DNA of 64,000 bases from Methylococcales bacterium (GTDB taxonomy: Bacteria; Pseudomonadota; Gammaproteobacteria; Methylococcales; Methylomonadaceae), in assembly GCA_026399015.1 (NCBI GenBank), contig JAPLRS010000040.1, forward strand, positions 1-64,000, given 5' to 3'. Positions 57,317-64,000 of this stretch are shown here, piece by piece. Made by a program: the position numbers and the translations under genes. The notes beneath the pieces were generated by a model. The model saw only the letters and a list, made by a program, of their open reading frames with translations, was not told where the DNA came from and made no database searches. Each line of letters begins with the position of its first letter. The first letter of the stretch is position 1.

Positions 57317-57934
57317 ATGAATAACAACGATGCTTTTTTAAGTGCTGCTCAACAACTGATTGCAGCAGGCCGATTTATTAACAGCAAAGGCTGGGTGCCT
57401 GCAACCAGTGGTAATTTTTCTATACGACTACCTGATGACACCATTGCGATTACTGTTTCCGGTAAGCACAAAGGTCATTTAGAAATAGACGATATTATGT
57501 TGATTGATGCGACTGCTCAATCCTTAGATGGTAAGAAACCTTCCGCAGAAACTCTGTTGCATACCTCTTTATATAAGCATTATTCGGACATTCAGTCAAT
57601 ATTGCATCCGCATTCACTTAACGCGACGCTGATTTCTAAAGTGTTTAAAACAGAAATCATTTTGAAAGATTATGAGTTATTAAAAGCGTTTAATGGCATT
57701 ACTACGCATGAAACTCAAATTGTGGTGCCAATCTTTCCTAATGATCAAGACATAGCACGCTTATCTGTAGTAGTAGAAGACTATTTAAAACAGCATACTG
57801 ATTGTTACGCCTATATCATCGCGGGTCATGGCTTGTATACTTGGGGACGATCAATAGATGAAACTTTACGTTACCTTGAAGCTTTAGACTTTTTATTTGA
57901 ATGTGAATTACGCCTACATGGAGTTAAAAATTAA
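57317..57934 (+). CDS. mtnB: Methylthioribulose-1-phosphate dehydratase MtnB
   Basis: 205 residues, class II aldolase/adducin fold. Zinc ligands are visible in HPHSLNATL and GHGLYTWG; AETLLHTSLY carries the catalytic Glu. It dehydrates methylthioribulose-1-phosphate in the methionine salvage pathway. mtnD follows with a TAATG overlap; mtnA and mtnN are not in the window. Confidence 0.96.
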   Translation: MNNNDAFLSAAQQLIAAGRFINSKGWVPATSGNFSIRLPDDTIAITVSGKHKGHLEIDDIMLIDATAQSLDGKKPSAETLLHTSLYKHYSDIQSILHPHSLNATLISKVFKTEIILKDYELLKAFNGITTHETQIVVPIFPNDQDIARLSVVVEDYLKQHTDCYAYIIAGHGLYTWGRSIDETLRYLEALDFLFECELRLHGVKN

Positions 57935-58491
57935 TGACAGCCCTTACTATTTATCCTGATACTCAACCAGAACAAGGTGAGATTTTTAAAGATATTATTG
58001 CTATTCAAAGCCAGTTAAAGAATATTGGCGTGCAGTTTGAGCAATGGACCAGTGAGCAAGAATTAGCCTCTGATGCAGATCAGGCTTCTGTGATTGCGGC
58101 TTATGCAACTTCTATAGATAAATTAAAAGCGGATTGTGCGTTTCAATCTGTTGATGTAATGAAGTTAAATCCTGATCACCCTGATAGAACCGTTTTTAGG
58201 CAAAAATTTTTAGCAGAGCATGTGCACGAAGATTTTGAAGTGCGCTTTTTTGTCGAAGGTCGCGGTTTATTTTATTTGCATGTAGACAATAAAGTTTATG
58301 CGGTGCTTTGTGAACAAGGTGATTTAATTAGTGTGCCGGCTGACACAAAGCATTGGTTTGATATGGGAGAGAATCCAAAATTTACTTGTATTCGTTTATT
58401 TACTACGCCCGATGGTTGGGTAGCTAATTTTACAGGCAATGACATAGCGAAAAGCTTTCCGACTTTTGATGATTATGTGGCGGCCCTGTAA
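57934..58491 (+). CDS. mtnD: Acireductone dioxygenase MtnD
   Basis: 185 residues, cupin. The metal site is H96, H98, E102 (HVHEDFE) and H140 (DTKHWFD). With iron it gives the methionine precursor keto acid plus formate; with nickel the off-pathway products. The start overlaps the mtnB stop and the stop overlaps the mtnC start (TAATG). Confidence 0.97.
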   Translation: MTALTIYPDTQPEQGEIFKDIIAIQSQLKNIGVQFEQWTSEQELASDADQASVIAAYATSIDKLKADCAFQSVDVMKLNPDHPDRTVFRQKFLAEHVHEDFEVRFFVEGRGLFYLHVDNKVYAVLCEQGDLISVPADTKHWFDMGENPKFTCIRLFTTPDGWVANFTGNDIAKSFPTFDDYVAAL

Positions 58492-59165
58492 TGATTAAAG
58501 CCATTATTACGGATATTGAAGGCACTACCTCTTCTCTTTCTTTCGTTAAAGACGTTTTATTTCCCTATGCCAGAACGCATTTAGCTGAATATGTAAAAGC
58601 CCATGCGCAAGATGACGTTATAAAAGCAGTGCTAGCCGATACTTCTAAAGAGGTGGGTAAAGATTTAGATATTGAAGATGCAATTGCAAAGTTCATTCAA
58701 TGGATAGATGAAGATAAAAAAATCACCCCGTTAAAATCTCTACAGGGTTTAATTTGGGAAGCGGGATATCAAAAAGGTGATTTTAAGGGACACGTCTATC
58801 AAGACGCGGTTGATAATTTACGCTTATGGCAGTCCAAAGGTTTGAGTTTATATATTTATTCATCAGGCTCTATTTATGCTCAAAAACTATTATTTGGTCA
58901 CACAGAATACGGTGATTTAACGCCATTATTTTCGGGTTATTTTGATACGAATATGGGTGGTAAAAGGGAGGTAGAATCATACGCAAAAATAGCCGAGCAA
59001 ATTGGTTTTTCTGCTGAACAATTACTATTTTTATCGGATATTAAAGAAGAATTAGATGCCGCTAAAGCAGTTGGTATGCATACCGTCTGGTTAACAAGAG
59101 AAGGTATTACCGATACACAAGCAGCACATTTACAAGTGCTTAATTTTGATGCGGTAGAAGTTTAA
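58491..59165 (+). CDS. mtnC: Enolase-phosphatase E1 MtnC
   Basis: 224 residues, HAD superfamily. Motif I is DIEGTTSSLSFV, motif II YIYSSGS, and the final FLSDIKEELDAAKAVGMHTVWLTREG holds the metal-binding Asp. It enolises and dephosphorylates the diketo intermediate to acireductone, the substrate of MtnD. Gene order B-D-C gives all three steps in a row. Confidence 0.96.
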   Translation: MIKAIITDIEGTTSSLSFVKDVLFPYARTHLAEYVKAHAQDDVIKAVLADTSKEVGKDLDIEDAIAKFIQWIDEDKKITPLKSLQGLIWEAGYQKGDFKGHVYQDAVDNLRLWQSKGLSLYIYSSGSIYAQKLLFGHTEYGDLTPLFSGYFDTNMGGKREVESYAKIAEQIGFSAEQLLFLSDIKEELDAAKAVGMHTVWLTREGITDTQAAHLQVLNFDAVEV

Positions 59166-59261
59166 ACTAAGACATACATACTTAAAAATTTGCGGCAGGG
59201 TTATTTAAATTTAGGCGTATTTGCTTTATTAATAGCAAGCTACGTTTTAAATGATTTAAAT

Positions 59262-59288
59262 GCTGAGTATTGCTAAGCGCTACTCAGC
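59262..59288 (-). terminator. Possible terminator hairpin at the apaH stop
   Basis: GCTGAGTA (59262-59269) and TACTCAGC (59281-59288) pair around an 11-nt loop; the apaH stop codon lies within it. AT-rich sequence follows on the minus strand but no clean T-run. The gap between convergent mtnC and apaH (114 bp) shows no better terminator. Confidence 0.4.
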
Positions 59289-60116
59289 GTAGTTCTTGTT
59301 AGGCTTTTTAACGCCTGGGCAGGCGATACTTATGCGCTGTATTGGGTTATCTAGTTTGAGTGCAGTTAATTGCCCTCCCCATAAACAACCGGTATCAATA
59401 GCATAACAATTTGGGCCTTCGTAATAACCTAAGGTAGACCAATGTCCAAAGATGATGCGCATGTCTGCGCTTTTACGTTTGGGGGCTTCAAACCAAGGTA
59501 TTAAAGTTTTGGGTTGGGAGCCAAGCGGACCACTATTAGCAAAATCAAGACGACCATTAGCATCACAATAGCGCATGCGCGTAAAGCAATTAATAATAAA
59601 GCGCTGTTTAGCAATGCCTTTTAGACTGCTAGACCAAACATTGGGTTTGTTGCCGTACATTTGCTTAAGAAAACTTTGGTAATCAGGTCCTCGTAAGGTT
59701 TTTTCTACCAAGTTAGCCATTTTTTTAGTTGTTTTAAAGTCCCATTGAGGTGGTAAGCCCGCATGAATTAAACAAAACTCAGCATTATGATGAAATAAAG
59801 GTTGATGTCTAAGCCAGTCTATTAATTCATCACGATCTGGCGCTTCAAGTATGGGTGATAATGAGCTTTTTTTGTCAGCAACTTTAGGTAAGCATGAGGC
59901 CGCTAATAAATGCATATCGTGGTTGCCAAGTACAGTGATAGCGGATTCACCTAACGCTTTAATAAAGCGTAAAGTTTCTAAAGATTTGGGGCCTCGATTA
60001 ACAAGATCACCTGCAAACCAAAGTTGATCAGTGTGTTCATCAAAAGAAATAGTATCTAAGAGTCTTAACAAGTCATCGTAACAGCCTTGAATATCTCCAA
60101 TTGCGTAAATAGACAT
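59280..60116 (-). CDS. apaH: Symmetrical diadenosine tetraphosphatase ApaH
   Basis: 278 residues, metallophosphatase fold. Motifs: AIGDIQGCYDDL, FAGDLVNRGPKS, VLGNHDMHLLA, LIHAGLPPQWD and FGHWSTLGYY. It splits Ap4A to two ADP and may remove Np4A caps from mRNA. It starts 4 nt after apaG, the usual order. Confidence 0.96.
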   Translation of the reverse strand: MSIYAIGDIQGCYDDLLRLLDTISFDEHTDQLWFAGDLVNRGPKSLETLRFIKALGESAITVLGNHDMHLLAASCLPKVADKKSSLSPILEAPDRDELIDWLRHQPLFHHNAEFCLIHAGLPPQWDFKTTKKMANLVEKTLRGPDYQSFLKQMYGNKPNVWSSSLKGIAKQRFIINCFTRMRYCDANGRLDFANSGPLGSQPKTLIPWFEAPKRKSADMRIIFGHWSTLGYYEGPNCYAIDTGCLWGGQLTALKLDNPIQRISIACPGVKKPNKNYAE

Positions 60117-60120
60117 TTAA

Positions 60121-60498
60121 TTAGTGTAGCGTCCTAGGAATAGACAAGGTGAATTTAGGTATAGTAGCATTAAAGTTTTCGCCTTCATCGGGCTGCATGG
60201 TATATAGTCCCTGCATTGTACCTACAGGCGTTTCTATAATGGCTCCACTGGTGTAACGAAATGTTTCGCCGGGCTTGAGGTAAGGTTGTTCACCAATAAC
60301 CCCATCACCTCTAACTTCTTGCAATTTGCCATTAGAATCTGTTATCAACCAATAACGGTTTAATAATTTTGCAGGGACGTCACCTTGATTAGTGATAGAT
60401 ATGGTATAGGCAAACACATATTTGTTTTCATCGGGAGCAGATTGTTCGGCTATAAAATAGGGTGTTGCTTCAACTATTATTTTGTTTTTTTCAGTCAT
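60121..60498 (-). CDS. apaG: ApaG (Co2+/Mg2+ efflux-associated DUF525 protein)
   Basis: 125 residues, one fibronectin-like DUF525 domain: TISITNQGDVPAKLLNRYWLITDSNGKLQEVRGDGVIGEQPYLKPGE (family pattern, about residues 30-77) and the terminal ETPVGTMQGLYTM. Function not firmly known; linked to nucleotide pyrophosphate binding and metal homeostasis. Paired with apaH. Confidence 0.95.
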   Translation of the reverse strand: MTEKNKIIVEATPYFIAEQSAPDENKYVFAYTISITNQGDVPAKLLNRYWLITDSNGKLQEVRGDGVIGEQPYLKPGETFRYTSGAIIETPVGTMQGLYTMQPDEGENFNATIPKFTLSIPRTLH

Positions 60499-60638
60499 TA
60501 TTGGATCATATATAAAAATAATATAAATTTTTTCATGATTATTTCATCGTAACTTAATGGTAAACGCAAGCACGTATTTTAAAAAAAGCTATTAAGCGAC
60601 TATAAATTATTACAATTTACATTTATTAGGACAAGACA

Positions 60639-62006
60639 TTGCATATTCATATTTTAGGTATTTGTGGAACATTTATGGGTGGGCTAGCCGTTATTGCTAG
60701 ACAAATGGGTTATCAGGTAAGTGGCTCTGATCAAAATGTTTATCCACCGATGAGCACGCAATTACAAGAACAAGGTATTGAGTTAATGAATGGCTATCGT
60801 GCTGAGAATTTGGAAGTGACGCCAGATTTAGTCATCATTGGTAATGCTTTATCACGAGGTAATCCTGAAGTTGAAGAAGTATTAAATCGTGGCTTGAACT
60901 ATATGTCTGGGCCACAATGGTTGGCAGAACATGTGTTGCACGACAAGTGGGTCTTGGGTGTGGCGGGTACTCATGGTAAAACGACAACATCTAGTATGTT
61001 AAGTTGGATATTAGAGCACCAAGGTTTTAATCCAGGATTTTTAATTGGTGGTATCCCCTTAAACTTTGGCATCTCTGCGCGCTTAGATGGTGGAGCAGAA
61101 AATAAATCTGGCTTTTTTGTTATAGAAGCGGATGAATATGATTCGGCCTTTTTTGATAAGCGCTCAAAGTTTGTACATTATCGTCCACGCACCGCTATTC
61201 TTAATAACTTAGAATATGATCATGCGGATATTTTTCCGGATTTAGACGCTATTAAACGCCAGTTTCATCATCTGGTTAGAACCATTCCTGGTGAAGGTTT
61301 AATTATTAGTCCAGAAGTGGATGAGAATATAAATGATGTGTTGGCTATGGGATGCTGGACTCCGGTTGAACATACCTCAATTAATGGAACAGCAACATGG
61401 AATGCAAATTTATTAAAAGCGGATGGTAGCCAATTTGCCGTAATGTTTGAGGGTAATGAACAAGGTGTTGTAGATTGGAAATTAACAGGCGAACATAATG
61501 TTTATAACGCCTTATCAGCCATAACCGCGGCTAATCACATTGGTATTTTACCTAAAGATGCGATTGCCGCTTTAGGGCAGTTTGTTAACGTAAAGCGGCG
61601 TATGGAAGTATTAGCCACTATTAATGGTGTGACTCTTTATGATGATTTTGCGCATCACCCTACAGCAATCGCTACCACCTTAGATGGTTTGCGTAAGCAA
61701 GTTGGAGATGATGCTCGTATTGTGGCTATTGTTGAGCCTCGGTCAAACACTATGCGTTTAGGTATTCACACTGAAACCTTAGCAAAATCTTTAGCGCATG
61801 CAGATTTAGCGATTATGTATCAACCTATGAATTTAGATTGGGATTTAAGTAAGCTAACGCAGTATGCCGATAACATCGAAGTTTATCAGTCAATCGAATC
61901 TATTATTGCTAAGCTAAAAGTGGAAGCCTGTGCGGGTGGGCATTTTGTTTTAATGAGCAACGGTAGTTTTGGTGGTATTTATCAACGCTTGCAAGATGAA
62001 TTGTAA
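60639..62006 (+). CDS. mpl: UDP-N-acetylmuramate:L-alanyl-gamma-D-glutamyl-meso-diaminopimelate ligase
   Basis: 455 residues. The start is TTG (AGGACAAGAC upstream); it gives MHIHILGICGTFMGGLAVIA, which matches the E. coli Mpl N-terminus, so the TTG is secure. P-loop VAGTHGKTTTSS (about 107-118), the central Glu/His residues in IEADEYDSAFFDKRSKF, and DDFAHHPTAI of the C-terminal domain. Mpl re-uses murein tripeptide released in peptidoglycan recycling. It is divergent from apaG. Confidence 0.97.
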   Translation: MHIHILGICGTFMGGLAVIARQMGYQVSGSDQNVYPPMSTQLQEQGIELMNGYRAENLEVTPDLVIIGNALSRGNPEVEEVLNRGLNYMSGPQWLAEHVLHDKWVLGVAGTHGKTTTSSMLSWILEHQGFNPGFLIGGIPLNFGISARLDGGAENKSGFFVIEADEYDSAFFDKRSKFVHYRPRTAILNNLEYDHADIFPDLDAIKRQFHHLVRTIPGEGLIISPEVDENINDVLAMGCWTPVEHTSINGTATWNANLLKADGSQFAVMFEGNEQGVVDWKLTGEHNVYNALSAITAANHIGILPKDAIAALGQFVNVKRRMEVLATINGVTLYDDFAHHPTAIATTLDGLRKQVGDDARIVAIVEPRSNTMRLGIHTETLAKSLAHADLAIMYQPMNLDWDLSKLTQYADNIEVYQSIESIIAKLKVEACAGGHFVLMSNGSFGGIYQRLQDEL

Positions 62007-62100
62007 GTGTTGATGGGTGGCGGTTTTCTCAAACAGCGCCATCGTGTATTATGTCGGACTATAAATACACCTCAGGTGTGTAAACTTTAAAGCACTCGTT

Positions 62101-64000
62101 ATGAAGATACTCACGTTACATTTCAAAAATATCAATTCGTTAGAAGGTGAAAATCTGGTTGATTTTCAACAAGGGCCTCTTTCTGACACAGGTGTTTTTG
62201 CAATAACAGGTCCAAATGGTTCAGGTAAATCCAGTATTTTGGATGTAATTACTTTGGGGTTGTACGGGGAAACTTTTCGCTTTGATAGACCTGCTGATTA
62301 TGTAATGACGCAGCATACAGCTGAGTGTTTTGCTGTTATTGAGTTTAGTGTCGATGGCGAGACTTACAAGTCTGGTTGGTATGTTGAACGAGCCGAAGGT
62401 GATGTAAATCGTGAGTTGCTACCTGCTCAAATGCAGTTAGTTCGCTTGTCTGATGAAGCTGTTTTAGCGGATACCCCTAAACAAGTTTGTCAGCGTATGG
62501 TAGAAATTACCGGCATGAATTTTCGTAATTTCACGCGTTCTATCATGTTGGCACAAGGAGACTTTTCGGCATTTTTAAATGCGCTAGATAATGAGCGCAT
62601 GGATATTTTAGAAAAGATAATCAGTGTGGATATCTATGCTGAGTATAAAAAAAATGTCTTGGAAAATGTAGTAACGGCTCAGCAAGACTTGGATTTTTTA
62701 AGAAAACAATTAACGTCTATACAAGTATTTCCTCCTGAAAAACAAGAAGCCTCAGAGCAAGATTTACTGGATTTTAAAGAGCAATTAAGTGAGTTGCAGG
62801 CACAAGAATACAACTTAACGCAACAGCAGAATTTATTACAAAACATCACCGCTATAAAAAAGCAGATTAATGATGAAGAGCGGTATTTAGGAAAAATTCA
62901 GCAGCAGATAGATGAGACCCAAAAAGGCTTAGATAAAATCAGTCAAGCGCAGTCAGTCTTAAGTTTTAAAGATGATATTGCAATATTACAATCTAAAGAT
63001 ATTGTTATTAGACAAGCTAAAGAAGAGCTATCAGCACTAAAAAATGAACTAAAGTTTATAAGAGATCAGGTTGCGAATATAGAAATTGATCCTAACCTAT
63101 TAGGTAAACAATCTTTTACTGAACAACAGAAAACTTTAGAAAACGTCAAATTACAACTCAATCAATACACTTCTAATAGACAAACCGAAGTAGATCATTG
63201 GCAATCTTTAAGCGAGCAAGCGACGCAAAAAGAGCTGGCATTTACGACTGTGTCAGCGTGGTTAGAAGAACATAAACTTGATGAGGCTTTGTTAACGGAA
63301 TTACCAGAAATTGGTAAATTAAAAAAACTCAGAACCGAAATTATTGAGTTAAACAGTAAGCTTAAGATTTATAACAAGCAGACTAAGAAGACCTCTACTG
63401 CCATTCAAAATAATGCGAGTTCCCTAGAAAAACAACTGGCTAAGCAAGTTGAATTAACGCAGCAAGTTAAAGATGATGAGCAAGAGTTAGTCGAATTATT
63501 GCAAGGTAACACGCTAGATACCTTAGCGTCTTTAAGAGAAGATCAGCAAGAGCGTGTAACGAACTTTCAGGCCTTATACAATATTGGCCTTAAACATGAA
63601 ACGCTGGTTGGTAAGCGGGGCTTTTTCTCTTGGTTTAAAGCCAAAGAAACGCCTGAATATGACGCTGATGAATTAACACTAGAATTAGAAAAGCTTCAGC
63701 AAGATATGAAGCGTGAAGAAAATATTCGTGCTTCCTTAGAGACGGCTATTACTTATGAGGCGTTATTAAAAAAAATGACGCCAGATCGTGTACATTTAGT
63801 CCACGGTAAACCCTGTCCGTTATGCGGAGCTTTACAGCATCCATACGCTAAGTTTCCACCGATTGTTAGTAACTCAAAACAAGCGCTAATCGATCAAAAA
63901 GCTAAAATGAGACAACTGAAAGAAACCATTAGTCAGGTTACTTTTAAGATTGGGCTGGCTCATAAAAATACAGCTAATAACAAAGTCAAACAAAGTAAGT
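62101..64000 (+). CDS. sbcC: Exonuclease SbcC, N-terminal part (runs off the window)
   Basis: The frame is open from the ATG at 62101 to the window end (633 codons) and is truncated only by the window edge. It starts MKILTLHFKNINSLEGEN and has Walker A GPNGSGKSS (about residues 38-46), FTRSIMLAQGDFSAFLNA, and long coiled-coil stretches rich in Gln, Lys and Glu. The zinc hook CPLCG is at residues 572-576, followed by HPY. With SbcD it forms the Mre11-Rad50-like nuclease that cuts hairpins and blocked ends. sbcD is not upstream here, where the 94-bp gap only separates it from mpl. Confidence 0.95.
   Translation, partial: MKILTLHFKNINSLEGENLVDFQQGPLSDTGVFAITGPNGSGKSSILDVITLGLYGETFRFDRPADYVMTQHTAECFAVIEFSVDGETYKSGWYVERAEGDVNRELLPAQMQLVRLSDEAVLADTPKQVCQRMVEITGMNFRNFTRSIMLAQGDFSAFLNALDNERMDILEKIISVDIYAEYKKNVLENVVTAQQDLDFLRKQLTSIQVFPPEKQEASEQDLLDFKEQLSELQAQEYNLTQQQNLLQNITAIKKQINDEERYLGKIQQQIDETQKGLDKISQAQSVLSFKDDIAILQSKDIVIRQAKEELSALKNELKFIRDQVANIEIDPNLLGKQSFTEQQKTLENVKLQLNQYTSNRQTEVDHWQSLSEQATQKELAFTTVSAWLEEHKLDEALLTELPEIGKLKKLRTEIIELNSKLKIYNKQTKKTSTAIQNNASSLEKQLAKQVELTQQVKDDEQELVELLQGNTLDTLASLREDQQERVTNFQALYNIGLKHETLVGKRGFFSWFKAKETPEYDADELTLELEKLQQDMKREENIRASLETAITYEALLKKMTPDRVHLVHGKPCPLCGALQHPYAKFPPIVSNSKQALIDQKAKMRQLKETISQVTFKIGLAHKNTANNKVKQSK

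Overview
The window is AT-rich, gene-dense DNA from a gammaproteobacterium and spans its replication origin. Three things point there: the 16S rRNA 5' end, the order rpmH-rnpA-yidD-yidC-mnmE / dnaA-dnaN-recF-gyrB, and parS sites of the TGTTCCACGTGGAACA type beside oriC. The xps-type type II secretion (T2SS) operon, fabV, mtnBDC and large type I secretion-like surface proteins would fit a Methylococcales-like lineage. That placement is inference, because no methane or methanol oxidation gene is in view.

Layout. (1) 1-900: 5' end of a 16S rRNA gene on the minus strand with its leader and three tandem sigma70 promoters, then a short non-coding stretch with two DnaA boxes. (2) 894-4815: minus-strand rpmH-rnpA-yidD-yidC-mnmE operon with promoter and terminator; rpmH is a 44-codon gene. 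(3) 4903-13557: plus-strand dnaA, oriC, dnaN, recF (two parS sites at its 3' end), gyrB, lgt, thyA, ppa. (4) 13558-22570: minus-strand MoxR/DUF58/DUF4381/BatA/BatB-C operon, followed by a PhnD-like binding protein and a PAS-GGDEF-EAL protein. (5) 22619-29011: two tandem paralogous ~1,050-residue cysteine-free repeat proteins whose C-terminal coding DNA is identical over 74 bp, then degraded or sparse DNA. (6) 29495-36619: a small secreted protein, threonine aldolase-like enzyme, NUDIX protein, peptide transporter, fabV, an Fnr regulator, a 58-residue membrane protein with a near-perfect FNR box upstream, and a short-chain dehydrogenase. (7) 36696-41128: dapC, dapD, yehS-like, an acidic unknown, yffB-like and dapE (succinylase branch of diaminopimelate/lysine synthesis). 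(8) 41183-44713: a GH3 lipoprotein glucosidase and a FucP/GluP-type sugar transporter. (9) 44893-55307: an 11-gene T2SS operon in Xanthomonas xps order (E-F-G-H-I-J-K-L-M-N-D), closed by a strong bidirectional terminator. (10) 55413-64000: rpiA, a TerC/DUF475 membrane protein, mtnBDC, apaGH, mpl and the first 633 codons of sbcC.

Most of the window is ordinary core genome. The items most worth a second look are the tandem repeat proteins with a homogenised C-terminal signal, the predicted Fnr-controlled micro-membrane-protein next to fnr, an oriC-like DnaA-box motif repeated 5.5 kb away beside the rRNA promoters, and the PhnD/GGDEF-EAL pair behind the MoxR locus. Several starts were moved from longer readings that begin at TTG or GTG to ATG codons with better ribosome-binding sites or ATGA overlaps.
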